Assembly (NCBI GenBank): GCA_903844115.1
Contig: CAIMSI010000019.1
Location: 1 to 38,691, forward strand
Length of the DNA stretch: 38,691 bases
Reading direction: 5' to 3'
Source of the DNA: an uncultured Actinomycetes bacterium
GTDB taxonomy: Bacteria; Actinomycetota; Actinomycetes; Nanopelagicales; Nanopelagicaceae
The notes beneath the pieces are model-generated. The model searched no databases, was not told the DNA's origin, and worked only from the letters and a program-made list of their open reading frames with translations. Made by a program: the position numbers and the translations under genes. Shown in pieces: positions 9,932 to 20,112 of this stretch. The number at the start of each line of letters is the position of its first letter. Positions within the stretch are counted from its first letter, which is position 1.

Positions 9932-10032
9932 CCAATATCTAGGTAGGCATATTTAACTACTAGCGCCCGCTCGGTCAATTCTCAGGAAACCCCCAGCATG
10001 GAGGAGAATCCTTCCTGCAGGAGGAAAAACCT

Positions 10033-10773
10033 ATGCCTACATTAGTTGAAAGTAACAACGCAGTTCCAAATAGCTCCACGACTTCACGCATTCTCGTTGT
10101 TGACGATGAAAGCAGTATTAGTGATCTCATCGCGACCTCGCTTCGTTTTGTTGGTTTCGATGTTCGTACTGCGGCAACAGGTGCCGAGGCACTACGCGTT
10201 GCTGAAGAATTTAAACCACATGCGTTGATTCTTGATGTGATGCTGCCCGATACAAATGGCTTTGACGTTTGTCGCCAACTTCGTATTGACGGACATAGCG
10301 TTGGAGTTCTTTTCCTTACCGCCAAAGATACTGTTGAAGACAAGATCCAAGGTCTCACAATCGGTGGCGATGATTACGTTACAAAGCCTTTTAGTTTAGA
10401 AGAACTCGTTGCGCGCCTTCGTGCACTGTTGCGTCGCATCGGCGCAGTTGAAGTTGATGTTGATGAAGAGAAGATTCGTTTTGCAGACCTTGAACTTGAT
10501 GAAGCAACTCATGAAGTACGTCGCGCTGGAAATAATATTGAACTCTCCCCTACAGAATTCTTGCTCCTTCGTTATTTGATGATTAACGCAGATCGCGTTG
10601 TAAGTAAGTCGCAGATTTTGGATCACGTATGGCAATACGATTTCCGGGGAGATGCTGGAATTGTAGAAACCTATGTTTCCTATCTTCGTAAGAAAATTGA
10701 TATCTACGAACCTGCGTTAATTCATACCGTTCGAGGCGTGGGTTATCGCATGAGAATGCCAGCAAAGAAGTAA
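10033..10773 (+). CDS. OmpR/PhoP-family response regulator
   Basis: LVVDDESS, LILDVMLPDTNGF, GGDDYVTKPFS receiver motifs; C-terminal winged helix ending HTVRGVGYRM; SD AGGAGG before ATG 10033. Confidence 0.95.
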   Translation: MPTLVESNNAVPNSSTTSRILVVDDESSISDLIATSLRFVGFDVRTAATGAEALRVAEEFKPHALILDVMLPDTNGFDVCRQLRIDGHSVGVLFLTAKDTVEDKIQGLTIGGDDYVTKPFSLEELVARLRALLRRIGAVEVDVDEEKIRFADLELDEATHEVRRAGNNIELSPTEFLLLRYLMINADRVVSKSQILDHVWQYDFRGDAGIVETYVSYLRKKIDIYEPALIHTVRGVGYRMRMPAKK

Positions 10774-10782
10774 ATTCCATAC

Positions 10783-12234
10783 ATGAAGATGAGCTTTAGT
10801 AACTGGAGCCTGCGCAATCGCTTGCTACTGGCAACAGTTACCGTAGCTGCAATCGGTATCGGGGCATCAGATTTTGCTGCAAATACCGCCCTTCGCTCTT
10901 ACCTCATCAAGCAAGTTGATACTCAACTTCAAAGCATCACTGATAATTCACTGGCTCGACTCGATCGCGCCGGCATAGATCCGGCAAACCAAAGCGATGA
11001 GGAACAGACTTTTCGCCCGGTAAGGCCGCTGCGCAATGTTCCAACCTCTACTGTCGTGACTTTGCTCGATCTCAACGGCAACACAGTAAGTACTTTGGGC
11101 GGTGAAATCACAGGAGTGGCGGGTAACGCGTTTTCTTATCTCAACGCCGCACAAGTGCAAGCTGCCAACGGAGTGCCATTTACTTTAAAAGGTAAGCACG
11201 AAAGCGTAGATATAAGAGCTGTTGCAAAGATGCTTCCTTCCGGGCTCGGCAGCGTTGTTGTTTCTACATCACTTTCTGGCGTTGAATCAACTCAACGGCA
11301 ACTTCAAGGATTCTTTTTTCTCATTACATTGATCGTTTTACTTCTGATTGCCTTGGTCGCACGTTGGATTATTCGAATCTCACTGCGTCCACTTCGAGAA
11401 ATTGAAAATACAGCCGCTTCCATCGCAGATGGCGATTACTCTGCCCGCCTGCCCGACGCCGATGAAGGTACAGAAGTTGGTCGGCTCTCTGCTTCGCTCA
11501 ACACGATGTTGAGCCGTATTGAAGAATCATTCGCACTTCGAACTGCATCTGAATCCCGCCTTCGCCGATTTGTTGCTGATGCCTCGCACGAACTTCGTAC
11601 TCCACTTACTGCTATTCGCGGGTTTGCTGAATTGCACCGTCAGGGCGCAGTTTCTGGTGAGGAGAAAACTAAAGAATTAGTTGCGCGCATCGAAAAGGAA
11701 TCAATTCGGATGAGTTCCCTCGTTGAGGATCTTTTGTTACTAGCACGCATGGATCAAGCACCACAATTCAACAAGCAAGCGGTTGACCTTAATAAAGTGA
11801 TTAGCGATTGCGTTGCTTCGGCTCGTGCTGCCGGCCCGGATCATCAGATCTCCATTTTCGTGAAGGATGATGAGAATTATGTATTAGGTGATGAGACTCG
11901 CATTCATCAAGCAATTCAAAACTTACTTGCAAATGCGCGGACCCACACTCCTGCAGGTACGCCAATCACCATCACTGTTGAACCAAATGAAAACGAAGTT
12001 TCTCTCGCCGTTCATGATGATGGTCCCGGTCTAAATGCACAGATGCAAGAGAAGATTTTCGAACGTTTCTTCCGCGCCGATCCTTCTCGTACACGCACAA
12101 GCGGGGAAGGCTCTGGATTGGGTCTTTCTATTGTTGATGCAATTATGAAAGCGCACGGAGGCTCGGTTTCAGTTGATTCTGCTCCCGGTAAAGGTTCTAC
12201 CTTTACCTTGCATTTCCCAATCGCTAACGACTAA
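10783..12234 (+). CDS. Sensor histidine kinase (HAMP, HisKA, HATPase)
   Basis: Two TM segments, FVADASHELRTPLTAIRGF H-box, N/G boxes NLLANARTHTP, DDGPGL, GSGLGLSIV. Confidence 0.95.
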   Translation: MKMSFSNWSLRNRLLLATVTVAAIGIGASDFAANTALRSYLIKQVDTQLQSITDNSLARLDRAGIDPANQSDEEQTFRPVRPLRNVPTSTVVTLLDLNGNTVSTLGGEITGVAGNAFSYLNAAQVQAANGVPFTLKGKHESVDIRAVAKMLPSGLGSVVVSTSLSGVESTQRQLQGFFFLITLIVLLLIALVARWIIRISLRPLREIENTAASIADGDYSARLPDADEGTEVGRLSASLNTMLSRIEESFALRTASESRLRRFVADASHELRTPLTAIRGFAELHRQGAVSGEEKTKELVARIEKESIRMSSLVEDLLLLARMDQAPQFNKQAVDLNKVISDCVASARAAGPDHQISIFVKDDENYVLGDETRIHQAIQNLLANARTHTPAGTPITITVEPNENEVSLAVHDDGPGLNAQMQEKIFERFFRADPSRTRTSGEGSGLGLSIVDAIMKAHGGSVSVDSAPGKGSTFTLHFPIAND

Positions 12235-13139
12235 TAACTTTCTGGGTTAGCTTCCATTTTTCGTAGCGTTGCAATTCTTTCTGCAATCGGCGGGTGAGTA
12301 CTAAATAACTTTGAAACTGATCCTCCATCAAGTGGGGACTCGATCCATATGTGCGCAACGGCGGTAGAGCGTTGTTGAACAACAGTATTGTCTGCTGCCA
12401 AAACTTCTAGCGCTCTGCGCAACCCCGCGGGATTACGTGTAAAAGCCACCGCAGTCGCATCAGCGAGTGCTTCACGGCGACGCGAGATTGCCGAACGAAG
12501 CAACATTGCAGCAAGTGGCGCCAAAATCAAAATAACAAGAGAGAAAACTAGTGCCAGTGGATTTTGGTTGCTGTCGCGTTCATCGCGGCGCCCGCCACCA
12601 AACCACATCATGCGTGTTAGGAAATCGCTCAATATCGCGATTGCCCCAGCCGTTGTCGCCGCTACTGCTGAGACCAAAGTATCTCGATTGGCCACATGGC
12701 TCAGTTCGTGCGCGATAACGCCTTGCAGTTCTTCGCGATCCATAACATCAAGAATTCCGGTCGTGAATGCGATAAGCGCTTTATCTGGATTTCGCCCAGT
12801 TGCAAACGCATTTGGCGCAGTATCTTCGACAATTGCAACTTTTGGCATTTTCAATCCACTTGCAATGCAAACTTCTTGAATTAAATCAAAGAGCTTTGGA
12901 TTATCCGACTCTTGTATTTCTTTTGCACCGGTCATTGTTAAAACAATTGTGTCAGAGGCCCAATATGAACCCCACACAGAAATAAGGGCAAAGCCAACTG
13001 CGATTGGAACAATTCCGACACCGGTTTTCCCAAAATAAGTAAGCGCGGCATAGACAACTACTCCAACAAGCAACCCCATACCAAAAAGGAGTTCGAAAGT
13101 TTTACGTTGGTTTGCGGCCTGGATTTTGCGAAAATTCAT
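12231..13139 (-). CDS. htpX: HtpX-like M48 membrane zinc metalloprotease
   Basis: HELSHVANRDT (HEXXH), N-terminal TM segments, C-terminal STHPPIAERIATL. Confidence 0.93.
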   Translation of the reverse strand: MNFRKIQAANQRKTFELLFGMGLLVGVVVYAALTYFGKTGVGIVPIAVGFALISVWGSYWASDTIVLTMTGAKEIQESDNPKLFDLIQEVCIASGLKMPKVAIVEDTAPNAFATGRNPDKALIAFTTGILDVMDREELQGVIAHELSHVANRDTLVSAVAATTAGAIAILSDFLTRMMWFGGGRRDERDSNQNPLALVFSLVILILAPLAAMLLRSAISRRREALADATAVAFTRNPAGLRRALEVLAADNTVVQQRSTAVAHIWIESPLDGGSVSKLFSTHPPIAERIATLRKMEANPESY

Positions 13140-13140
13140 A

Positions 13141-13695
13141 CTAGAACTTTACGTTGGGAGCCTTGCGATCTGCAGGATCTTCCACTTCGTAAAATACCCG
13201 AGCGCTAACTTTTGCAAGATTTGCAAAGAGATTAGATGGAAATGTCTTTACTGCGCTGTTAAGCGAGCGCACATTATCGTTATAGAACTGACGAGCAAAT
13301 GAAACTTTATTTTCAGTTGTTGCAAGTTCTTCTTGCAGTGAAAGGAAATTTGCTGAAGCTTTAAGGTCTGGATACGCCTCTGCAACAGCAAGCAATCCTC
13401 GAAGGGCATTTGTCATAGCTCCATCAGCTGCGGCAACATCGGCCACCGATGATGCGCTCGTTGATTTAGCGCGAGCTGCAACGACTGCATCAAATGTGCT
13501 CTTTTCGTGAGCTGCATAACCTTTGACAGTTTCAACGAGGTTAGGAATTAAATCACTGCGGCGCTTGAGTTGAACTTCGATCTGCGCAAATGCTTCGTCT
13601 ACTGAAACATTCAGACGAATAAGTCGGTTATATCCAGCCACACCAAGAAGAATTAAAACTGCAATTACTGCAAGAACGATAAGTGTTGTACTCAT
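13141..13695 (-). CDS. lemA: LemA family protein
   Basis: N-terminal TM; NRLIRLNVSVDEAFAQIEVQLKRRSDLIPNLVETVKGYAAHE is a hallmark LemA segment. Confidence 0.94.
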   Translation of the reverse strand: MSTTLIVLAVIAVLILLGVAGYNRLIRLNVSVDEAFAQIEVQLKRRSDLIPNLVETVKGYAAHEKSTFDAVVAARAKSTSASSVADVAAADGAMTNALRGLLAVAEAYPDLKASANFLSLQEELATTENKVSFARQFYNDNVRSLNSAVKTFPSNLFANLAKVSARVFYEVEDPADRKAPNVKF

Positions 13696-13712
13696 ACCTT
13701 TACTTTACGCTC

Positions 13713-14291
13713 CTATTCGACTTTAGATTTATGGAAATTCAACCAAGATTTAGAGGCGGTAGGTCCGCGCTGACCTTGGTAGCGAGAACCGTACAGAGCA
13801 GAACCATAAGGATGCTCAGCAGGAGATGAGAGTTTGATGAGACAAAGCTGCCCTATCTTCATTCCTGGAAAAAGTTTGACGGGAAGATTGGCTACATTGG
13901 AAAGTTCCAGCGTGATGTGTCCGCTAAACCCAGGATCAATGAAACCGGCAGTTGAGTGAGTCAGCAATCCCAGGCGACCAAGGGATGACTTACCTTCTAG
14001 GCGACCGGCGATGTCATCGGGAAGAGTGATTACTTCATAGGTGCTTGCAAGTACAAATTCGCCCGGGTGGAGAATAAAGAAATCATCGGCGCCAACGGCT
14101 ATTTCGCGAGTGAGTTCGGCCTGCTCAATTGATGGGTCGATCGATTCATACTTGTGGTTCTCAAAGACGCGAAAGAAACGATCAAGGCGCACGTCGACAG
14201 ATGATGGCTGGACCATCTTCTCCTCGAATGGTTCGACCTTGACTCGGCCAGATGTAATTTCAGAACGGATATCGCGGTCACTTAGAAGCAT
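13713..14291 (-). CDS. dcd: dCTP deaminase (possibly bifunctional dCTP deaminase/dUTPase)
   Basis: [57 protein letters not shown]. Confidence 0.95.
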   Translation of the reverse strand: MLLSDRDIRSEITSGRVKVEPFEEKMVQPSSVDVRLDRFFRVFENHKYESIDPSIEQAELTREIAVGADDFFILHPGEFVLASTYEVITLPDDIAGRLEGKSSLGRLGLLTHSTAGFIDPGFSGHITLELSNVANLPVKLFPGMKIGQLCLIKLSSPAEHPYGSALYGSRYQGQRGPTASKSWLNFHKSKVE

Positions 14292-14353
14292 GGGCAGACC
14301 CTATCTGAGCGCGGGGATTTGATTAAGTTACCCACCGGTAGCATTATTCTCCC

Positions 14354-16183
14354 ATGAGCCATTACACAGCCAATCTGAGAGATATTGAATTTTGTCTCTT
14401 TGATCTGCTTGGCCGCGAGAGCATTTTAGGCAAATCTCTCTACAAAGACATGGATAAAGAGACTGCGCTGGGCATGCTCGGTGAAATCAAACGTCTTGCA
14501 GAAAATGATCTTGCTGCTTCTTTCATCGATGGTGATCGGCTTGGAACGACTTTTGATAAAACAACTGGATCGGTAACTCTTCCTGAAAGTTTCAAAAAAT
14601 CTTATCGCGCTTATATCGATAACGAGTGGTGGCGTTTGGATGCTCCTGTTGAAATTGGTGGAATGGCCACTCCTGCCTCGATTCGATGGGCAATTGCGGA
14701 AATGATTTTGGGCTCCAACCCGGCAGTGCATATCTACGCTTCTGGCTCTTCTTTTGCCAATGTCGCCTATTACCTCGGAAACGATGAGCAGAAAAAGATG
14801 GCAAAGCTCATGGTTGACAGAGATTGGGGCGCAACGATGCAACTCACTGAACCAGATGCTGGTTCAGATGTGGGCGCTGGTCGCAGCAAAGCTGTCCAAC
14901 AACCAGATGGCACATGGCACATCACGGGAACAAAACGGTTTATTACATCAGGTGACAGTGACCTTAATGAAAACATTATTCATTACGTTCTTGCTCGTCC
15001 GGAAGGTGCGGGTCCTGGAACAAAAGGGCTTTCACTTTTCTTGGTTCCAAAGTTTATGTTTGACTTTGAAACAGGGGCGCTTGGCAAACGTAACGGCGTG
15101 TATGTAACCAATGTTGAACACAAAATGGGACTTAATGTTTCATCAACGTGTGAAATGAATCTTGGGGAAAAAGAACCAGCAGTTGGATATTTGTTGGGCG
15201 ATGTTCATAACGGAATTGCGCAGATGTTTAAAGTAATTGAATTTGCTCGCATGATGGTCGGCACTAAAGCAATCTCAACACTTTCAGCCGGTTACCAACA
15301 AGCTCTCGCTTACGCGAAAACTCGCGTCCAAGGTGGGGACATGAAAGTAATGAATGACAAGAATTCGCCGCGAGTCACCATTATTAAGCATCCTGATGTG
15401 CGCCGTTCATTGATGGTACAGAAGGCGTACTCAGAAGGAATGCGCGCATTAATTTTGTACACCGCATCAATCCAGGATGAAATAGCAATCGCGCGCGAAG
15501 AGAAGAGTGAAAATCTCGAAGATCTTGAGAAGCTCAATGATCTTTTGCTCCCTATTGTTAAGGGTTACGGGTCTGAGAAGTCCTGGGTACTTCTTGGCAC
15601 AGAATCACTACAAACTTTTGGTGGCTCTGGATTTACAGAAGATTGGCCACTTGAGCAGTATGTTCGTGACGCGAAAATTGATACCTTGTATGAAGGTACG
15701 ACTGCAATTCAAGGTTTGGATTTCTTCTTCCGTAAGATTGTGAAAGATGGCGGACGGGCGGTTGGGTTGCTTGCTAAAGAAATAGGCGCCTTTGCTGGAT
15801 CTGGTGGCGTTCACGCTGCAGAGAAAGAGCAGCTCGGGAAAGCACTTGCTGAAGTGAATGAAATGATGGGAACCCTTGTTGGGTATGCAATGGCATCACA
15901 AGAAGATGGATCTGAATCAGAGATTTACAAAGTTGGTCTGAATACTTCTCGTTTGTTGATGGCGGTTGGAGAAATAATTATTGGATGGCTCCTTATGCGT
16001 CAGGCAGATATTGCATCAGAGCGACTCCCGAGTGCCACTGGTAAAGATCTTGATTTCTATACTGGCAAAGTTGCTGCAGCTTCATACTTTATTCGCACAG
16101 TTTTGCCGCACATTACTGCTGAGAAGATGATTATGCAGAGCGAGAATGGTGCGCTGATGGAGATTCCGGAGTCCGCGTTCTAG
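14354..16183 (+). CDS. Acyl-CoA dehydrogenase, FadE5-like (609 aa)
   Basis: [67 protein letters not shown]; resembles mycobacterial FadE5 along its length, from memory. Confidence 0.93.
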   Translation: MSHYTANLRDIEFCLFDLLGRESILGKSLYKDMDKETALGMLGEIKRLAENDLAASFIDGDRLGTTFDKTTGSVTLPESFKKSYRAYIDNEWWRLDAPVEIGGMATPASIRWAIAEMILGSNPAVHIYASGSSFANVAYYLGNDEQKKMAKLMVDRDWGATMQLTEPDAGSDVGAGRSKAVQQPDGTWHITGTKRFITSGDSDLNENIIHYVLARPEGAGPGTKGLSLFLVPKFMFDFETGALGKRNGVYVTNVEHKMGLNVSSTCEMNLGEKEPAVGYLLGDVHNGIAQMFKVIEFARMMVGTKAISTLSAGYQQALAYAKTRVQGGDMKVMNDKNSPRVTIIKHPDVRRSLMVQKAYSEGMRALILYTASIQDEIAIAREEKSENLEDLEKLNDLLLPIVKGYGSEKSWVLLGTESLQTFGGSGFTEDWPLEQYVRDAKIDTLYEGTTAIQGLDFFFRKIVKDGGRAVGLLAKEIGAFAGSGGVHAAEKEQLGKALAEVNEMMGTLVGYAMASQEDGSESEIYKVGLNTSRLLMAVGEIIIGWLLMRQADIASERLPSATGKDLDFYTGKVAAASYFIRTVLPHITAEKMIMQSENGALMEIPESAF

Positions 16184-16203
16184 CAATCAGGTACTCTTCG
16201 CAA

Positions 16204-17124
16204 ATGCGTAAAAGTATTCGAGCTGAATGGCTTCTCTTCGGAGCAGCACTTACTTATGCCTTCAACGGTGTTGTTTCCAAATGGGTACTCGAATCTGGGC
16301 TTAGCTCCATTCGCCTCACTGAAATTCGTACTTTTGGCGCAGCAATCGTGATCGGTGGTTGGGTACTTATAAAGAATCCTTCTTCGTTAAAGGTAAAAAC
16401 GAAACAACTTCCAGAGATGTTCACATTTGGTTTGATTGCAGTTGCCGGCGTGCAGGTATTTTATTTTTACTCGATATCAAAGATGCCTGTCTCCATCGCG
16501 CTTCTCATTGAATTTACCGCACCAATTTGGATTACTCTTTTCTTGCGGTTTGTTAAGAAGGAATCAGTCGCAAAATCGATGTGGTACGGACTTGCTTGTG
16601 GCTTCGGCGGATTAATTCTCCTGGCCCAAGTCTGGAAGGGTTTAACTCTTAACGGTTTAGGTTTAATTTCTTCATTCTTAGACGCACTGTCTCTTGCTTA
16701 TTATTATTACAAAGCTTCCGAGTTGGCTAAAAGGATGCCTAGTGAAGCAGTTCTTGCGTGGGGTATGACTGTTTGCACTCTGTTGTTGGCAATCGTTCAA
16801 CCATGGTGGAGTTTTCCTTTTAAAGTATTCAGCGAATCAATTCCACTCAATGGGCACTTTGCGGGCCATTCACTTCCTGGCTGGGTTCTCATCGCCTGGA
16901 TAATTTTGCTCGGCACAGTCTTTCCTTATATTTTAGTAATGCGTGGGATCTCACGGCTCGACCCCGCGACTGCGAGTACTATCGGGATGCTTGAACCAAT
17001 CTTGGCTGGAATTTTCGCTTGGATACTTCTGAATGAAAGTTTTAATCTCATCCAACTCATCGGAGCGGCCGTCGTACTCGTGGGTATCTACTTAGCGGAC
17101 CGAGCAAGTTCTTCGGCACACTAG
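16204..17124 (+). CDS. EamA/DMT-family transporter
   Basis: About ten hydrophobic segments, two EamA-like repeats, C-terminal LEPILAGIFAWILLNES. Confidence 0.87.
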   Translation: MRKSIRAEWLLFGAALTYAFNGVVSKWVLESGLSSIRLTEIRTFGAAIVIGGWVLIKNPSSLKVKTKQLPEMFTFGLIAVAGVQVFYFYSISKMPVSIALLIEFTAPIWITLFLRFVKKESVAKSMWYGLACGFGGLILLAQVWKGLTLNGLGLISSFLDALSLAYYYYKASELAKRMPSEAVLAWGMTVCTLLLAIVQPWWSFPFKVFSESIPLNGHFAGHSLPGWVLIAWIILLGTVFPYILVMRGISRLDPATASTIGMLEPILAGIFAWILLNESFNLIQLIGAAVVLVGIYLADRASSSAH

Positions 17125-17133
17125 AATTTAACT

Positions 17134-17628
17134 ATGGAGAATTTCGCAGACCTTTTAAAGGCTAACGAGGAATATGCTCAACATTTCACTCAAGAAGAGC
17201 TCACTGGTTTTGCTCAAAAAGGTCTAGCAATTGTTACTTGCATGGATTCACGTATTGACCCACTTCGCATCGTAGGAATGCACGCTGGAGACGCCAAAAT
17301 TCTTCGTAATGCTGGTGCTCGCGTAACTGAAGACGTACTTCGTACTCTTGTTTTAGCCACTCATCTTCTTGGAGTAAAGCGAGTTCTTGTTATGCCGCAT
17401 ACAGATTGCCGTATGGCCAGCGCTGAAGAATCGGAAATACATCAGCAAATTAAAGAGGCAAGCGGTATTGATACTCGCGGGATTGAAATCCGAACTGTGC
17501 GCGATCAAAATAAAGCGCTCTTTCAAGATATCCAGCGCGTAGAGTCTTATCCATTGTTGCCGCAGGGCATCAAGGTTATGGGCGCAATTTATGATGTTAA
17601 GACTGGCCTGATTTCGCCAATCAACTAA
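17134..17628 (+). CDS. Beta-class carbonic anhydrase (164 aa, Rv1284-like)
   Basis: CMDSRID and HTDC zinc-ligand motifs, RNAGARVTEDVLRTL. Confidence 0.9.
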   Translation: MENFADLLKANEEYAQHFTQEELTGFAQKGLAIVTCMDSRIDPLRIVGMHAGDAKILRNAGARVTEDVLRTLVLATHLLGVKRVLVMPHTDCRMASAEESEIHQQIKEASGIDTRGIEIRTVRDQNKALFQDIQRVESYPLLPQGIKVMGAIYDVKTGLISPIN

Positions 17629-19031
17629 TTATCTTTAATAAAGCTTTCAGTTGGTGCTTGGAATGCTGGGGCAATATCTGCAAATCGAGCAAAGTGAAGT
17701 TGAGCGGCAACGGTAATTGTGCGAGTAGGTCCGTTACGGTGCTTAGCAACAATCAAATCTGCTTCACCTGAACGAGATGAACCTTCATAGAGATCATCGC
17801 GGTGCAAGAGAATAACCATGTCAGCATCCTGTTCAATCGAACCAGATTCACGAAGGTCAGAGAGCATTGGCTTCTTATCTGCGCGCTGTTCAGGTGAACG
17901 GTTGAGCTGTGAGATGGCGATTACAGGAACTTCGAGTTCTTTTGCAAGCAACTTGAGATTACGTGAGAACTCAGAAACTTCTTGCTGGCGGCTCTCCACT
18001 TTCTTGCCAGATGACATCAGCTGGAGGTAATCGATAATGATGAGCTTCAAGTTATGGCGCTGCTTGAGGCGACGAGCCTTGGCACGAATTTCCATTAGCG
18101 AAAGATTCGGTGAATCATCAATAAATAAAGGCGCATCTGAAATTTCGCCCATACGCTTTGCAAGTCGGCCCCACTCATCATCGGAGAGTGAGCCAGAACG
18201 AATATTGTTAAGACCAACACGAGCTTCTGCTGAAAGCATACGCATGGTGATTTCAGAACGTGACATTTCAAGAGAGAAAATCACAGAAGCTTGGCCGTTG
18301 TGAATGGATGCGTGGCGAGCAATATCTAGACCTAGCGTGGATTTACCCACTGCAGGACGAGCAGCAAGAACAATCATATTTCCTGGGTGCAAGCCATTTG
18401 TAAGTGCATCAAGATCTTTAAATCCAGTTTTAATTCCTTCATCGCGAACACCAGTTGCAATAGCTTCAATTTCATCAAGGGCATCAGGAAGAAGTTGGGC
18501 AAGTTGAATGTAATCTTCAGATGCACGGCGTTCTGTTACTTCATAGACCTCTGCTTGTGCTTGATCGACAACATCATCAACTTCACCTTCGTTGGAATAA
18601 CCAAGTTGAACAATCTTTGTCCCGGCTTCAACAAGGCGACGCATGATTGCGCAATCGCGAACAATCTTTGCGTAATATCCAGCGTTTGCTGCGGTTGGAA
18701 CAGAGGAGATCAAAGTGTGAAGATAAGGAGCGCCACCAGCACGGGCAATATCTCCGCGACGCGTGAGCTCTGCTGAAACAGTAATCGGATCAGCTGGTTC
18801 GCCCTTGCCATATAAATCTAAAATTGCATCATAAATTAGTTCATGTGCGGGGCGATAAAAATCGCGCTCTTTAAGAACTTCGACAACATCTGCAATTGCA
18901 TCTTTAGATAAAAGCATTCCGCCAAGAACAGATTGTTCTGCAACGAGATCTTGTGGAGGAGTACGTTCAAATTCAACAGGATTATTGTTCCTGCTGTTTT
19001 CAGAACGTGATGGGAACTCCGCGATACTCAT
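17625..19031 (-). CDS. dnaB: Replicative DNA helicase DnaB
   Basis: PPQDLVAEQSVLGGMLLS N-terminus, AARPAVGKSTLGLD Walker A, IIIDYLQLMS Walker B; continuous, no intein. Confidence 0.97.
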   Translation of the reverse strand: MSIAEFPSRSENSRNNNPVEFERTPPQDLVAEQSVLGGMLLSKDAIADVVEVLKERDFYRPAHELIYDAILDLYGKGEPADPITVSAELTRRGDIARAGGAPYLHTLISSVPTAANAGYYAKIVRDCAIMRRLVEAGTKIVQLGYSNEGEVDDVVDQAQAEVYEVTERRASEDYIQLAQLLPDALDEIEAIATGVRDEGIKTGFKDLDALTNGLHPGNMIVLAARPAVGKSTLGLDIARHASIHNGQASVIFSLEMSRSEITMRMLSAEARVGLNNIRSGSLSDDEWGRLAKRMGEISDAPLFIDDSPNLSLMEIRAKARRLKQRHNLKLIIIDYLQLMSSGKKVESRQQEVSEFSRNLKLLAKELEVPVIAISQLNRSPEQRADKKPMLSDLRESGSIEQDADMVILLHRDDLYEGSSRSGEADLIVAKHRNGPTRTITVAAQLHFARFADIAPAFQAPTESFIKDN

Positions 19032-19074
19032 GGTCGTATTCTGGCTTTGAGCACTGACATTCCCTATTAAGCCT

Positions 19075-19170
19075 CACCTGTGGTGTGTACGCACCTGTGG
19101 GAAACCTGAATTAAGCGGTGGAAAGCTTGTGGGTAACTCGACGCAAAAGGTGGATAAAGCCGAGTGGTGG
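19075..19170. promoter_or_regulatory. Cluster of DnaA-box-like GTGG motifs upstream of dnaB
   Basis: TGTGGGAAA 19096-19104, GGTGGAAAG 19117-19125, TGTGGGTAA 19128-19136, GGTGGATAA 19149-19157, plus direct repeat CACCTGTGG at 19075-19083 and 19092-19100. Confidence 0.35.
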
Positions 19171-19236
19171 GTGACATTCACGCTCATATTCCCACTTTGG
19201 CCTGTGCACAAAGGTTTTTTGGAACGTCTCAAAATA

Positions 19237-19271
19237 TGAAAAAGGGCCGAGTTCCGAAGAACCGGGCCCTT
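19237..19271 (-). terminator. Intrinsic terminator of the rpsF-ssb-rpsR-rplI operon
   Basis: Minus strand AAGGGCCCGGTTC-TTCG-GAACTCGGCCCTT with UUCG tetraloop, 7 bp + 4 bp stem around a 2x2 internal loop, followed by a short T tract. Confidence 0.85.
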
Positions 19272-19305
19272 AATTAATTTATAAGTATCTAGAATTATCT
19301 AGAAT

Positions 19306-19749
19306 TTAAGCAGCAACAACCTCGATAACGACGCTTGCTGATACTTGGCTGGTGAGTGCGACCTTGACGGTGTACTTACCGAGCTTCTTGATGTGTGCGA
19401 CCTTGAGCTTATGACGATCGATATCAACGCCGGTTGCGCTCTTGATAGCCATAACAATCTGCTTATCAGTAACAGAACCGAACAATGAACCTGTTGAGCC
19501 GACCTTTGCCTTTACAGCAATAGGTGACTTCTCAAGTGAGTTCTTGATTTCGACTGCATGTTCACGGTCACGGATTTCACGAGCTGTACGAGCGCGACGA
19601 ATTGCTTCGATCTGCTTCTCGCCACCTAGTGACCAAAGGATTGCGTTGCTACGTGCCAACAAGAAGTTGCGCGCGTATCCGTCTTTCACAGTGACAACAT
19701 CGCCTGCCTGGCCGAGGCCAGTGACTTCACGAGTAAGGATGAGCTTCAT
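19306..19749 (-). CDS. rplI: 50S ribosomal protein L9
   Basis: MKLILTREVTGLGQAGDVVTVKDGYARNFL. Confidence 0.97.
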   Translation of the reverse strand: MKLILTREVTGLGQAGDVVTVKDGYARNFLLARSNAILWSLGGEKQIEAIRRARTAREIRDREHAVEIKNSLEKSPIAVKAKVGSTGSLFGSVTDKQIVMAIKSATGVDIDRHKLKVAHIKKLGKYTVKVALTSQVSASVVIEVVAA

Positions 19750-19767
19750 TTATTAGTTCACCTTTCC

Positions 19768-20055
19768 TTATCGCGCTGTTGATGTGTAAGGCAGAAGTGC
19801 CATTTCACGGCTGTTTTTAACAGCTGCGGCAATCTGACGTTGGTGTTGTGTGCAAGCTCCGGTTACTCGGCGAGCGCGGATTTTGCCGCGATCTGAGATG
19901 AACTTACGAAGTGTTGCGATGTCCTTATAGTCGATGTAGTTGACCTTTTCACGACAGAAAGAACATGGCTTCTTCTTGAACTTCTTGAGCGCTGCAGCAG
20001 AAAGTTTTGGTGCAACCTTCTTTGGCTTCAGCGTCTTATTACTTCTTGCGCCCAC
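19768..20055 (-). CDS. rpsR: 30S ribosomal protein S18
   Basis: [47 protein letters not shown]. Confidence 0.97.
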   Translation of the reverse strand: MGARSNKTLKPKKVAPKLSAAALKKFKKKPCSFCREKVNYIDYKDIATLRKFISDRGKIRARRVTGACTQHQRQIAAAVKNSREMALLPYTSTAR

Positions 20056-20112
20056 TGTGGTGCTCCTTTTGGGATGCCTCGAAAATATTCCGAGAATGGT
20101 TGATTAAATTAT

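Noticed and set aside
10013-10022. TCCTGCAGGA palindrome overlapping the response regulator SD
   Set aside because: Palindrome has no loop and the SD is part of it by composition; no independent support for regulation.
12388-12879. 163-aa plus-strand ORF
   Set aside because: Lies wholly antisense to htpX, has no recognisable domain or start signal, and is explained by codon bias of the true gene.
17625-19031. Possible intein in dnaB
   Set aside because: Walker A and surrounding motifs are continuous and the protein is normal length (468 aa).
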